A stretch of 64,000 nucleotides of DNA from the NCBI GenBank assembly GCA_026392415.1, contig JAPLCC010000053.1:62001-126000 (forward strand), in the 5' to 3' direction. The DNA comes from Propionibacteriales bacterium (GTDB lineage: Bacteria; Actinomycetota; Actinomycetes; Propionibacteriales; Nocardioidaceae). Both the position numbers and the translations under genes were made by a program. This document shows, piece after piece, positions 42,036 to 54,692 of this stretch. The notes below the pieces were generated by a model. The model was not told where the DNA came from and did not search any database. It saw only the letters and a program-made list of their open reading frames with translations. How positions within the stretch are numbered: the stretch's first letter is position 1; the number at the start of each line of letters is the position of its first letter.

Positions 42036-44264
42036 TCAGGCGCCGGTGATCGCTGCACGCACCGCGTGCGCTGCCTCGGCTGCCCGGGTCTCGGACAACG
42101 ACCCTGCCGATGCCTCCTGGACGTAGAACACGTCGACAGCCTGCGGACCGAGCGTGGAGACGTGCGCCGAGCGCACCGTCACGTCCATCGCCGCCAGCGC
42201 CGAGCTGACCTGGAAGACCACGCCGAGCCGGTCGGCCGCGCGCACCTCGATCACGGTGGCGTGGTCGCTCGCTTCCGGTCGTACGACGACCGTCGGCGCG
42301 AGCTCGCCGTCGGCAGGCGGTCGCGGGGCCAGCCGGGAGGTGACGTCGACGCGACCCTCGGTGATGGCGTCGTACTGGTCGCGGAGCGCTCCGGCGTTGA
42401 GGAACTCGTCGGCGACGTCCCACACCGAGACGCCGTACTCGCCCTGCGACCAGATGCGGGCGGCACGGATCGGCACCCGGCGCAGCGCGAGGGTCGCGGC
42501 CACGTTGGCGAGCAGCCCGACGCGGTCCGGGGCGACCGTGGTGATGCGCGACCCGTCGCCCACGCGTTCGATGGTGATGGCGAGCTCTCCCCGTGTCGCG
42601 GCGGCGGGGATCTCGATCTCCTCGACGCGAAAGGCCGGAGGCACGCTGCCCCGCTCGAGCGAGGCACGCGCGCGTCGGGACAGGTCGAGGATCAGTCCGG
42701 CTCGCCACGACGACCACGCCTTCGGCGACGCCGCCTTCGCGTCGGCCTCGGTCAGGGCCGTCAGCAGCGCGAGCGCCTCGGGTGTGCGGATGTGCTCGGT
42801 CAGCGCGTCGAGGGTGGCAGGGTCGTCGGGGTCGCGGGTGGTCGCGATCTCGGCGAGCAGGAGGTGCCAGCGCACCAGCTGGGAGATCAGGTCGACCTCG
42901 TCGGCGTCGAAGCCCATGCGCGCCGCGATCTCACGCGCGATCGGCGCACCAGCAACGCTGTGCTCGGTCAGGTCGCCCTTGCCGATGTCGTGCAGGAGCG
43001 CCGCGACGACCAGGACGTCGGGCCGCGAGACGCCGCGGATCAGCGACGCCGCCTCCACACAGGTCTCGACGACGTGCCGGTCGACGGTGAAGCGGTGGAT
43101 CACCGACGCGTGCGGGAGCAGTCGGATCCGTTCCCACTCGGGAAGAATCCGCGCGAGCGCGCCGGTCTCGTCGAGGGTCTCCCACACCGCGAGAAGGCCG
43201 GGCCCGGCGGCGAGCAGGCGCACCATCTGCTGGCGGGCTTCGTCCGGCCACGGCACGGGCAACGGCGGGCACTCGCGGACCAGTCGGGCGGCCGTCGGCG
43301 GCGCCAGCACCACGTCGCGTGCCGCGGCCTCGGCCGCAGCCCGCAACAGCATCACCGGGTCGCTCGCCGGACGCGCGCCCTTGTCGAGCACGACCTCCCC
43401 CTGCGAGAGGGCGACCCCCGCTGCGAGGCGGGTGAGCTCGGGGCGCCGCGGCTTCGCCGCAGGAGTACGCCGAAGGGCGTCGTCCGTCCGGCGCCAGGCG
43501 AGCCGCGACAGGTGGGTCACCCGGCGGCCGAGCTCGCGGACGTGACGTTGTGCGGCGCGCTCGTCGGCCAGGTCGAGCCCCTCGGCCAACGGGCCCCAGT
43601 GCTCGGGGGCGATCCGGTCGGTCCCGCGTCCAGCTGCGGTGTGCAAGACGTCGCGGACGTCGAGCAGCTGGGTCCGGCAGCGTTCGAGATCGGCGGCCGG
43701 GACGTCGACGAGCCAGGTGGCCGTCAGGCTCTTGAGGACGGTCGCGTCGCGCAACCCGCCCTCGGACTCCTTGAGGTCGGGCATCGACAGGTGCGCGAGC
43801 TCGCCGATCAGTCGGTGGCGACTGCGCACCATCTCATGCAGCTCGGGCAGCCGTTGCCGCGCCTGCCGGCGCCACTGGGCCAGGATCGTGGTCCGCAGCC
43901 GGAGCGCCAGGCTGTAGTCACCGGCGATGTGCCGGATGTCGAGCAGGCCGGACGCGACCCGGATGTCCTGCTGGGCCGCGGCGAGCGTCTCCGACATCGT
44001 CCGCATCGAGTGGTCGAGCTTGTTCCCGGAGTCCCAGAGCGGGTACCAGACCTGGCCCGCGAACTCGCCCCACCACTCCTGGTCGACGTCGTCCTCGGCG
44101 ACGAGGACCACGTCGAGGTCGGAGTGGGGCGCCATGTCTCCCCGACCGAAGCCACCGACCGCGACCAGCGCGACGCCCGTGTCCGGGCCACCCGCGCCGT
44201 CGTAGGCGCGACCGCACAACGCGTCGGCTGCCTCGGTACGCAGTACGCGGTCGGCGGCGGTCAT
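42036..44264 (-). CDS. glnD: PII uridylyl-/adenylyltransferase GlnD
   Basis: A 742-residue nitrogen sensor that modifies PII proteins on Tyr51 when glutamine is low. The nucleotidyltransferase motif G-G-F-G-R-G-D-M-A-P-H-S-D-L-D is near residue 38. The HD domain (L-L-H-D-I-G-K-G-D) gives removal. Two ACT domains at the end bind glutamine. Length is somewhat below the E. coli enzyme. In Streptomyces the modification is adenylylation, so uridylylation is not assured. It lies 19 bases after glnB. Confidence 0.93.
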   Translation of the reverse strand: MTAADRVLRTEAADALCGRAYDGAGGPDTGVALVAVGGFGRGDMAPHSDLDVVLVAEDDVDQEWWGEFAGQVWYPLWDSGNKLDHSMRTMSETLAAAQQDIRVASGLLDIRHIAGDYSLALRLRTTILAQWRRQARQRLPELHEMVRSRHRLIGELAHLSMPDLKESEGGLRDATVLKSLTATWLVDVPAADLERCRTQLLDVRDVLHTAAGRGTDRIAPEHWGPLAEGLDLADERAAQRHVRELGRRVTHLSRLAWRRTDDALRRTPAAKPRRPELTRLAAGVALSQGEVVLDKGARPASDPVMLLRAAAEAAARDVVLAPPTAARLVRECPPLPVPWPDEARQQMVRLLAAGPGLLAVWETLDETGALARILPEWERIRLLPHASVIHRFTVDRHVVETCVEAASLIRGVSRPDVLVVAALLHDIGKGDLTEHSVAGAPIAREIAARMGFDADEVDLISQLVRWHLLLAEIATTRDPDDPATLDALTEHIRTPEALALLTALTEADAKAASPKAWSSWRAGLILDLSRRARASLERGSVPPAFRVEEIEIPAAATRGELAITIERVGDGSRITTVAPDRVGLLANVAATLALRRVPIRAARIWSQGEYGVSVWDVADEFLNAGALRDQYDAITEGRVDVTSRLAPRPPADGELAPTVVVRPEASDHATVIEVRAADRLGVVFQVSSALAAMDVTVRSAHVSTLGPQAVDVFYVQEASAGSLSETRAAEAAHAVRAAITGA

Positions 44265-44283
44265 CCGGCTGGGTCAGCTCCGA

Positions 44284-45968
<1,685 letters not shown>

Positions 45969-45990
45969 TCGCCAACTCTGAGGTCGAAAT

Positions 45991-46027
45991 GTTTCGCGGG
46001 CGTAACAGGACCCCCTTCACGTGTTAC
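45991..46027 (-). promoter_or_regulatory. Putative GlnR operator upstream of amt-glnB-glnD
   Basis: Minus strand GTTAC (46002-46006), six bases (GCCCGC), GAAAC (45991-45995). A further GTAAC lies at 46023-46027, one base off the 22-base phase. The pair fits gTnAc-n6-GaAAc. It ends only 23 bases before the start codon. Confidence 0.6.
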
Positions 46028-46066
46028 GCCGACGTGAAGGGTCGTTGCGACTCGGCGCCTCGAGAC

Positions 46067-47743
<1,677 letters not shown>

Positions 47744-47761
47744 TCACCTTCGTGCGGCGAG

Positions 47762-47799
47762 GTTTCGACGCGGGCGGGTTGATGTTTCGCCCGTGTAAC
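47762..47799 (-). promoter_or_regulatory. Putative GlnR operator upstream of amt-glnK
   Basis: Minus strand GTTAC (47795-47799), six bases (ACGGGC), GAAAC (47784-47788), a degenerate half-site, and GAAAC (47762-47766). This is the full 38-base layout with 11-base phasing. It ends 23 bases from the start codon. Confidence 0.68.
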
Positions 47800-47849
47800 G
47801 AGTTCCCGAATGCCGTTACGGACCGATGTCCGCGACGCCACTCATCAGG

Positions 47850-48977
47850 TCAGCTGAGCAGCGCGTCGACGAAGGCGGCCGCGTCGAAGGGCGCCAGGTC
47901 GTCGGGGCCCTCGCCCAGGCCGACCAGCTTCACGGGTACGCCGAGCTGGCGCTGGACGGCGACGACGATGCCCCCCTTGGCCGAGCCGTCGAGCTTGGTG
48001 AGCACGATGCCGGTGACGTCGACGACCTCGGCGAAGACCTTGGCCTGGATGAGGCCGTTCTGGCCGGTGGTCGCGTCGAGGACGAGGAGCACCTCGGTGA
48101 CCGGCAGCTGCTTCTCGAGGACGCGCTTGACCTTGCCGAGCTCGTCCATGAGGCCCTGCTTGTTCTGCAGGCGACCGGCGGTGTCGACGACCACCGTGTC
48201 GACGCCCTGCTCGATGCCCTGCTTGACCGCCTCGAACGCGACACTGGCCGGATCGCCGCCCTCCGGGCCCCGCACGACCTCGACGCCCACCCGGTCGCCC
48301 CAGGTGGCCAGCTGCTCGGTCGCCGCAGCACGGAAGGTGTCGGCGGCAGCGAGGAGCGCGGTGCGGTCGTCAGCCACGAGGATCCGGGCGATCTTGCCGA
48401 CAGTGGTGGTCTTGCCCGTGCCGTTGACCCCCACGACGAGGACGACGCCCGGGGCACCGTCGGCGCCGGTGACCTGCAGCGCGCGGTCCATCGAGGGGTC
48501 GACCAGGTTGATCAGCTCCTCCCGCAGCACAGCGCGGGCGTCGGGAACGTTGCCGCCCTCGACGCGCAGCCGGGAGCGCAGCTTCTCGACGAGCTCCTGG
48601 GTGGGCGCGACGCCGATGTCGGCGCTGATCAGGAGGTCCTCGATGGCCTCCCACGTGTCCTCGTCCAGCTTCTCGCGGCTGAGCAGGCCGAGCAGACCGC
48701 GACCCAGCGCGTTGGAGCCAGCCAGGCGCTGACGCAGCCGAACCAGTCGCGAGGACGGCTTCTCCGGGCGCTCGAGCGTCGGGGTCGCCACCGAGGGGGT
48801 CTCGACCGGCTCGACCACCGGGGTGTCGACGGTCGGCGCGTCCCTCGGGGGCGCGATGACATCCGTCGGCGCCTGGTCGGGCAGCCGCCCGGGACGTCGT
48901 ACGCGGGTGCCGACGAAGCCGACGAGAGCCAGCACGCCGATGACGGCGATGCCGATGATCAGGTAGAGCCACTCCAT
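47850..48977 (-). CDS. ftsY: Signal recognition particle receptor FtsY
   Basis: A 375-residue GTPase that docks Ffh-ribosome complexes at the membrane. A single N-terminal hydrophobic segment (M-E-W-L-Y-L-I-I-G-I-A-V-I-G-V-L-A-L-V) and an acidic linker precede the NG domain: G-V-N-G-T-G-K-T-T-T, D-T-A-G-R and T-K-L-D-G-S-A-K-G-G. ATG 48977 is preferred over TTG 48989. Confidence 0.97.
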   Translation of the reverse strand: MEWLYLIIGIAVIGVLALVGFVGTRVRRPGRLPDQAPTDVIAPPRDAPTVDTPVVEPVETPSVATPTLERPEKPSSRLVRLRQRLAGSNALGRGLLGLLSREKLDEDTWEAIEDLLISADIGVAPTQELVEKLRSRLRVEGGNVPDARAVLREELINLVDPSMDRALQVTGADGAPGVVLVVGVNGTGKTTTVGKIARILVADDRTALLAAADTFRAAATEQLATWGDRVGVEVVRGPEGGDPASVAFEAVKQGIEQGVDTVVVDTAGRLQNKQGLMDELGKVKRVLEKQLPVTEVLLVLDATTGQNGLIQAKVFAEVVDVTGIVLTKLDGSAKGGIVVAVQRQLGVPVKLVGLGEGPDDLAPFDAAAFVDALLS

Positions 48978-49011
48978 GGGCCCATCCAATCAGGCGGGTC
49001 CGCGCAGGCAG

Positions 49012-49266
49012 CTACTGCATGCGCAGCAGGTCACGCTCGTCGTCGGCGATCACCGGCGCGGAGTCGACTGCCTTGCCGAGAGCATCACCGAGCCAGGGCG
49101 CGTAGGGCAGGGCCTCGCCACGGTGCGGGTAGGCGACGTAGAGGACCACCACACCCGAGATCGCGAGACTGAGCAGCACGGCCAGAACGACGAACAGCAC
49201 CTTCGACTCCTCCGAGTAGGGATCGGGCTTCCCCGACCATCCTGCACCGGGACGGTCGAGATCCAC
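49012..49266 (-). CDS. Small single-pass membrane protein, unknown function
   Basis: An 84-residue protein with one hydrophobic helix (about 22-45, L-F-V-V-L-A-V-L-L-S-L-A-I-S-G-V-V-V-L-Y) and a soluble tail. The start is GTG 49266. It lies 34 bases upstream of ftsY on the same strand. No family is recognised. Confidence 0.6.
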   Translation of the reverse strand: MDLDRPGAGWSGKPDPYSEESKVLFVVLAVLLSLAISGVVVLYVAYPHRGEALPYAPWLGDALGKAVDSAPVIADDERDLLRMQ

Positions 49267-49316
49267 GCACTGGCGCGACCCTGATCGCCCCCGAAGAGGC
49301 GGAGGTCACAGGCGAG

Positions 49317-49775
49317 TCAGACCACCAGGGGTGCTACGGCGTCGCGGACGAGATCCGGGATCGGCGTCACCGGACGTGCGGGATCGGTGTTGTCGACGTA
49401 CACGTGGACGAAGCGGCCCTCCGCGCGGGCGAGCGCGCCATCGCCGTCGGGATCGCCCTGGAACAGACCGATCCGGTAGACCACCGACGACGTCCCCAGC
49501 CGCTCGACCGCGAGGCCCATGTCGATCGGGCGTGGGTAGCCCATCTCGGCGAAGTAACGGCACGACACCTCCGCCACCACACCGATGGCCGGCAGGTGTC
49601 GGATGTCGATGCCGGTCGCGTCGGCGAGGTGCGCGTTGACGGCGGTGTCGATCAGGTCGAAGTACCGCGCGTTGTTGAGGTGACCGTAGACGTCGTCGTC
49701 GGACCAGCGTGTGGTCGCCGTACGCCAGGCCTTGTACGACGCCCGGTCGGGCCGACTGCGATCGGGCTCGCTCAT
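49317..49775 (-). CDS. 4HBT-family acyl-CoA thioesterase
   Basis: A 152-residue hot-dog-fold hydrolase. W-S-D-D-D-V-Y-G-H-L-N-N-A-R-Y-F is the catalytic helix start, with V-E-R-L-G-T-S-S-V-V-Y-R-I-G-L-F as a core strand. It overlaps the next upstream gene by 4 bases. The acyl substrate is unknown. Confidence 0.88.
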   Translation of the reverse strand: MSEPDRSRPDRASYKAWRTATTRWSDDDVYGHLNNARYFDLIDTAVNAHLADATGIDIRHLPAIGVVAEVSCRYFAEMGYPRPIDMGLAVERLGTSSVVYRIGLFQGDPDGDGALARAEGRFVHVYVDNTDPARPVTPIPDLVRDAVAPLVV

Positions 49776-50173
49776 CGCGGGTTCTCCTTCTGCCACTCCT
49801 GCAGGGCACTGCGCAGTGCCGCTGCGTCATCTCGCCGGATGCCGAACCGGTTGCCGATGTCGGCGATCTCCTTGCGGTCACGGGCGCGACACAGCCGCCG
49901 TCCGCTCAGCCACAGGTCGTTCCAGCCTGCGATCTCCACCCGTCGCGGGCTGAAGAAGACACCGGCGCGCGCAACCGCCTCCGTCTGGTGGATCTCGAGG
50001 TACACGGGGTTGCGGATCAGCCGGACCCCGAGCGCCAGCAGCAGAAGGCCGGGCACGTAACCCGGGTAGAACTCCCGGGCGAACGCCAGACACGCCACCA
50101 GGGACAGCGATCCCGCAACGAGGTGCAGCCAGGTACCGAACGAGGTGAACCTGATCGTGAGCGACTCGCTCAC
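49772..50173 (-). CDS. PH-like membrane protein, unknown function
   Basis: A 133-residue protein from GTG 50173 (GAGGG upstream). Two hydrophobic stretches (about 12-44) are followed by a beta-rich soluble part of about 80 residues with R-R-V-E-I-A-G-W-N-D-L-W-L-S-G. Its arrangement is like that of the next gene upstream, which suggests related PH-domain-like proteins. Confidence 0.65.
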   Translation of the reverse strand: MSESLTIRFTSFGTWLHLVAGSLSLVACLAFAREFYPGYVPGLLLLALGVRLIRNPVYLEIHQTEAVARAGVFFSPRRVEIAGWNDLWLSGRRLCRARDRKEIADIGNRFGIRRDDAAALRSALQEWQKENPR

Positions 50174-50183
50174 GGCTTGGCCC

Positions 50184-50582
50184 TCATGCCGGCGCTCCCG
50201 CTGCGTCGATGGCACTGCGCAGGAGCTCGATGTCCTCGGCCCGCGCAGCGACCTTGCTGATGCTGGTGATCTTCAGGCCGTCACTCGCACGAACCAGCTT
50301 CAGTCCGTCGATGCGGAGGTCGCCGAGTCCGGCGATGGGCACGCGCTTGACCGTCATCCGCAGGGCGTTCTTCACCTGCACCTCGTCGGCACTGACCATG
50401 ACCGCTGCACCGGTGACCTGCAGACCCCCGAGAAGCAGGAACATGCCGCCCAGGACCAGGTTCGGAGTGCGGTCGATGAGCAGACCGGTGACGAGCAGCA
50501 ACAGGCCCAGGACCAGGAATCCGATCGACAGGACCAGCGAGAACCGGACCCGCACGGGCTGCTGGGTCAGCGAGGGGGTCAC
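50184..50582 (-). CDS. PH-like membrane protein, unknown function
   Basis: A 132-residue protein. The GTG start overlaps the smc stop (GTGA). Two membrane helices (about 15-34 and 40-61) precede a PH-like soluble region with M-T-V-K-R-V-P-I-A-G-L-G-D-L-R-I-D-G. It is coupled to smc but its role is unknown. Confidence 0.68.
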   Translation of the reverse strand: MTPSLTQQPVRVRFSLVLSIGFLVLGLLLLVTGLLIDRTPNLVLGGMFLLLGGLQVTGAAVMVSADEVQVKNALRMTVKRVPIAGLGDLRIDGLKLVRASDGLKITSISKVAARAEDIELLRSAIDAAGAPA

Positions 50583-53500
50583 GCGCTCTCGGCCTCGCGC
50601 AACCGCTGGCTGATCACTGCGGAGACGCCGTCGCCGCGCATCGTGACACCGTAGAGCGCGTCGCCGACCTCCATCGTCCGCTTCTGGTGGGTGATGACCA
50701 GGAGCTGGGAGTTCTCACGCAGCTCTTCGTAGATCTCCAGCAGGCGGCCGAGGTTGGTGTCGTCGAGTGCCGCCTCGACCTCGTCGAGGATGTAGAACGG
50801 CGAGGGCCGCGCCTTGAACAGCGCGACGAGGAAGGCCACCGCGACGAGCGACCGCTCGCCACCGGAGAGCAGCGAGAGCCGCTTGACCTTCTTGCCCGGC
50901 GGGCGGGCCTCGACCTCGATGCCGGTGGTCAACATGTTGGACGGGTCCGTGAGGACCAGCTTGCCCTCACCACCCGGGAAGAGTCGGGCGAAGGTCTGGT
51001 CGAAGGCCTTCGTGACGTCCGCGAACGCCTCGGTGAAGACCTGCTCGACGCGCACGTCGACGTCCTTGACGATGTCGAGCAGGTCCTTGCGGGTGGCCCG
51101 CAGGTCCTCCAGCTGCTCGGAGAGGAACTGGTGACGCTCCTCCATCGCGCTGAACTCCTCCAGCGCCAGCGGGTTCACCCGGCCGAGCATGTTCAGCGCG
51201 CGTTCGGCAGACCGCAACCGCTTGATCTGCTCCTCGCGGACGAACGGAACGGTCTTCGGCTCAGCGTCCTCGTCGGTGACGGTGTCGGTGTCGGTGGCCG
51301 GCGTTGGCGCTGCGGCCTCGTCCTCGGGGACGTACAGGATCGGGACGGGCAGGTCGGGGCCGTACTCGGCCACGAGACCGTCGGCCTCCAGTCCGAGCTC
51401 CTCGAGCGCCTTGGTCTCGATCTGCTCGATCCGCATCCGCTGCTGGGTGCGCGCCATCTCGTCGCGGTGCACCGAACTGACCAGTTCCTCGTGCTCACGA
51501 CCGAGGTCCCGCAGCGACTGACGCACGCCCATCAGCTCCTGCTCGCGACCGCGGCGGGAGTCCTCGACGGCCTGGCGCCGCTGCGACGCCTGCTCGACGG
51601 AGTCCTCGAGGCGGGCGAGCACGAACGTCACCGCCGTGGCGACGGCCTGACCAGCGCGGCCCTCGGCGATGAGGCGGGCTCGACGCTCAGCGGCACGGGC
51701 GCGAGCCTGTCGTTCGGCCTCGGCGGCCTTGCGCATCTGGTCGACGCGGCCGTGCAGCGCGCGGCCCCGCTCCTCGGAGGTACGCAGCGCGAGCCGCGCC
51801 TCCATCTCGGCCTGACGCGCGGCGCGGGTGACCTCGACCAGACGCTCCTGCTCGGTCGTGTCGGGCTCCTCCTCGCCGTCCTCCTCGGCACTGGCGAGGC
51901 GCTGCTCGAGCTCGGCCAGACCGACGAGGGCCTGCTCACGCGACGTCTCGGCCTGCGCGATCGCCTCGGTCATCCGCTCGGCCTCGGCACGCGCGGCGCG
52001 AGCCAGCGAGCCGTGCTGGCCGAGCTCCTCGGCGACCGCGGCGAGGGTGGCGTCGGACTCGTGGAGCTTCGCCAGGGCCACGTCGACGCGCTGCTGTGCG
52101 GCCGACCGCTCGCTCTCGATGCGGGCGAGATCGAAGGACAACCGTTCGGCCGAGGCGACCGCCTCGGCCAGCGACGTGGTGGCCTCGTCGACGGCGGCCT
52201 GGATCTCGATCAGGCTCTGGCTGGCGTTCGAGCCACCGGACGCGAAGTGCGCGCCGAGCAGGTCGCCGTCGCGGGTGACCGCCACGACGTCGGGCAGGTC
52301 GGCGACGAGGGACCGGGCCGCAGCCAGGTCGTCGACGACCGCGATCTTGCGCAGCAGACGGTTCAGCGCCGGGCGGACCTGGGCCGGGCAGTCGACGACC
52401 GAGGCGGCGTACGACGCACCGCCGGGCAGGCCGGGCCACTGGCCGATGTCCTCGGCCTCTCCCCCGCCGAGCAACAGTCCGGCGCGGCCGAGGTCGTCGG
52501 ACTTGAGGTGGTCGATCGCCGCGAGCGCCGTGTCGGCGTCGGTGACGGCCACGGCATCGGCGGCAGCGCCGAGCGCGGCCGCCACGGCACTTTCGTAGCC
52601 GGAACGGACGTTGATCAGAGCGGCGACCGAGCCGAGCAGTCCGGAGACCGTGTCGCTGGCGGCGAGCAGCGCGCCGGCGCCGTCCTTGCGGGCGAGGCCG
52701 ATCTCGAGCGCTTCCTTGCGGGCGGTCAGTCCGGCCTTCTCGCGGTCGGCCTGCTGTGCCTCCTCGCGGAGCTTGGTCAGCCGCTCGACGAGATCGTCGA
52801 GCTGGGCCACCGCGGCCTCGTGCTCGGAGTCGAGCCCCTCCTCGCCGGCGTCCAGTCCTGCGACGCGGGTCTCGAGGGCGGTGAAGTCGCGCTGGGCCTT
52901 GTCGGCCCGGGTCGTGGCATCGGCACGGGCCGTCGAGAGCCGACCGATCTCCTCCTCGGCTGCGCTGGCGCGCGAGCGGAGCGTGTTGACCTGGCCGTGC
53001 AGTCGGGCCAGTCCCTCGCGGCGGTCGGCTGCGGCACGGAGCAGGCCGGCGACACGGCGCTCCTCGGCAGCTGCCGCCTCCTCAGCAGTACGACGGCCCT
53101 GGACCGCCGTTTCGAGAGCTGTCTGCTGCTCGGCGACCTGGGCGACGATCTCGGACTCGTGCTCGGCGAGGCGGGCAGCCTCGGCCTCGAGCTCGTCAGG
53201 ATCACGGCCGTCCGGGGTGCCGTCGGCGTCGGCCGCGCCGGCGGCGTTGCGCACCCGCTCGGCAGCAAGGCTCTGGGTGCCGCGGAACCGCTCGCGCAGC
53301 GCGTTGAGCGAGGACAGGGTCTCCTGGGCGGCGGAGAGTGCCGGCAGGTCCTCGCGCAGCGCCGCCTCGAGGGCGGCCTCGTGCTCACGAGCGGCCGCGA
53401 CAGCGGTCTCGACCTCGACGCGGCGGGCGACCAGCACGCTCTCGTCGGCGAGCTCCTGCTCGAGCGCGGTCCGGGCGGTGACCAGATCATCGGCCAGCAG

Positions 53501-54184
53501 CCGTGCCTTGGCGTCGCGGACATCGGCCTGGACGGTGGCCGCGCGGCGCGCGACCTCGGCCTGGCGGCCCAGTGGCTTGAGCTGACGACGGATCTCGCTC
53601 AGCAGGTCATTGAGGCGGGTGAGATTGCCCTCGGTGGAATCGAGCTTGCGGAGCGCCTTCTCCTTGCGCTTGCGGTGCTTGAGGACACCAGCCGCTTCCT
53701 CGATGAAGCCCCGGCGGTCCTCGGGCGTCGCATGCAGGATCGTGTCGAGCTGGCCCTGGCCGACGATGACGTGCATCTCGCGACCGATGCCCGAGTCACT
53801 GAGCAGCTCCTGGACGTCGAGCAGCCGGCACGGGGTGCCGTTGATGGCGTACTCCGAGCCCCCGGTGCGGAACATCGTCCGGCTGATGGTGACCTCGGCG
53901 TAGTCGATCGGCAGCGCACCGTCGGAGTTGTCGATCGTCAACATCACCTCGGCGCGCCCGAGGGGCGGGCGGCCGGTCGTACCGGCGAAGATGACGTCGT
54001 CCATCTTCCCGCCGCGCAGGCTCTTGGCGCTGGCCTCGCCCATGACCCAGGCAAGGGCGTCGACGACATTGGACTTGCCGGAGCCGTTGGGCCCCACGAT
54101 GCAGGTGATCCCCGGCTCGAGCTGCAAGGTCGTCGCGGAGGCGAAGGACTTGAACCCCTTGAGGGTCAGGCTCTTCAGATACAC
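50579..54184 (-). CDS. smc: Chromosome segregation protein SMC
   Basis: A 1201-residue condensin ATPase that organises the chromosome with ScpA and ScpB. The head has Walker A G-P-N-G-S-G-K-S-N-V-V (about 32). Long coiled coils enclose the hinge (about 505-660, with G-Y-E-S-A-V-A-A-A-L-G-A-A). The C-terminal head has L-S-G-G-E-R-S-L-V-A-V-A and Walker B F-Y-I-L-D-E-V-E-A-A-L. The start is GTG 54184. The 248 bases upstream hold a terminator and no gene. Confidence 0.98.
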   Translation of the reverse strand: MYLKSLTLKGFKSFASATTLQLEPGITCIVGPNGSGKSNVVDALAWVMGEASAKSLRGGKMDDVIFAGTTGRPPLGRAEVMLTIDNSDGALPIDYAEVTISRTMFRTGGSEYAINGTPCRLLDVQELLSDSGIGREMHVIVGQGQLDTILHATPEDRRGFIEEAAGVLKHRKRKEKALRKLDSTEGNLTRLNDLLSEIRRQLKPLGRQAEVARRAATVQADVRDAKARLLADDLVTARTALEQELADESVLVARRVEVETAVAAAREHEAALEAALREDLPALSAAQETLSSLNALRERFRGTQSLAAERVRNAAGAADADGTPDGRDPDELEAEAARLAEHESEIVAQVAEQQTALETAVQGRRTAEEAAAAEERRVAGLLRAAADRREGLARLHGQVNTLRSRASAAEEEIGRLSTARADATTRADKAQRDFTALETRVAGLDAGEEGLDSEHEAAVAQLDDLVERLTKLREEAQQADREKAGLTARKEALEIGLARKDGAGALLAASDTVSGLLGSVAALINVRSGYESAVAAALGAAADAVAVTDADTALAAIDHLKSDDLGRAGLLLGGGEAEDIGQWPGLPGGASYAASVVDCPAQVRPALNRLLRKIAVVDDLAAARSLVADLPDVVAVTRDGDLLGAHFASGGSNASQSLIEIQAAVDEATTSLAEAVASAERLSFDLARIESERSAAQQRVDVALAKLHESDATLAAVAEELGQHGSLARAARAEAERMTEAIAQAETSREQALVGLAELEQRLASAEEDGEEEPDTTEQERLVEVTRAARQAEMEARLALRTSEERGRALHGRVDQMRKAAEAERQARARAAERRARLIAEGRAGQAVATAVTFVLARLEDSVEQASQRRQAVEDSRRGREQELMGVRQSLRDLGREHEELVSSVHRDEMARTQQRMRIEQIETKALEELGLEADGLVAEYGPDLPVPILYVPEDEAAAPTPATDTDTVTDEDAEPKTVPFVREEQIKRLRSAERALNMLGRVNPLALEEFSAMEERHQFLSEQLEDLRATRKDLLDIVKDVDVRVEQVFTEAFADVTKAFDQTFARLFPGGEGKLVLTDPSNMLTTGIEVEARPPGKKVKRLSLLSGGERSLVAVAFLVALFKARPSPFYILDEVEAALDDTNLGRLLEIYEELRENSQLLVITHQKRTMEVGDALYGVTMRGDGVSAVISQRLREAESA

Positions 54185-54377
54185 GCAATCTCCCCTGTGT
54201 CCGCTTTTTGGTCAGTTCCAGTGCACACGTGTCGGTGTGCCGGACACGGGCGGTCGATCCTGTCAGGTCATGCAGGCTCGGACCGTCGCGGGGGAAGCTC
54301 GGCGGCAACAGGCTACCCCGCGGGAGGTCCGGATTCGCGCATCCGGGTGTCCTCGTCGACGTGGGCGACCTCGATCG

Positions 54378-54418
54378 GGAAAAGACGGGACCACCGTCGC
54401 GGAGTGCGAGGGTGGTCC
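54378..54418 (-). terminator. Rho-independent terminator downstream of the small coiled-coil gene
   Basis: Minus strand: GGACCACC (54411-54418) pairs with GGTGGTCC (54388-54395), extended inward by TCGC/GCGA, and is followed by CGTCTTTTCCC. It lies 15 bases past the stop of the 54433 gene and separates it from smc. Confidence 0.8.
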
Positions 54419-54432
54419 GGGGTGAAAGCAGG

Positions 54433-54630
54433 TCAGGCGGGCTGCATCTCCGCAGCGTCGCTCGTGAGGATCTCGGCCGCACGTGCCGACATCAACTTGT
54501 CGTTCTCCTCGGACAGACGGAGGACGAGGGACTCCAGCTCGGCGACCCGGCTGCGCAGACGAGAATTCTCGAGAGCGAGGCGAGGGTCGCGGAGGTCGCT
54601 GTTCAGGTGTCCGATCAGCGCCTTGGCCAT
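54433..54630 (-). CDS. Small coiled-coil protein conserved in actinobacteria
   Basis: A 65-residue protein: M-A-K-A-L-I-G-H-L-N-S-D-L, then a heptad-rich stretch (E-N-S-R-L-R-S-R-V-A-E-L-E-S-L-V-L-R-L) up to about residue 55. The start ATG 54630 has AAGG-type spacing upstream. It follows mutM and ends at a terminator. Function is unknown. Confidence 0.72.
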   Translation of the reverse strand: MAKALIGHLNSDLRDPRLALENSRLRSRVAELESLVLRLSEENDKLMSARAAEILTSDAAEMQPA

Positions 54631-54692
54631 GAAGTTGAGCCTTCCGGTTCGGGGGTCGGCCCGGGGTGGGGGCCGTCTCCAAGAGTCCCACT

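Noticed and set aside
38284..42126. A 1280-codon plus-strand open frame across several genes
   Set aside because: It spans the antisense of the amidohydrolase, NYN, zinc-finger and ffh genes, all of which have recognisable motifs.
49012..50582. An operon of unknown genes as a new defence system next to smc/ftsY
   Set aside because: The proteins are a thioesterase and small membrane PH-like proteins with no nuclease, ATPase or effector domain, so a defence role is not supported.
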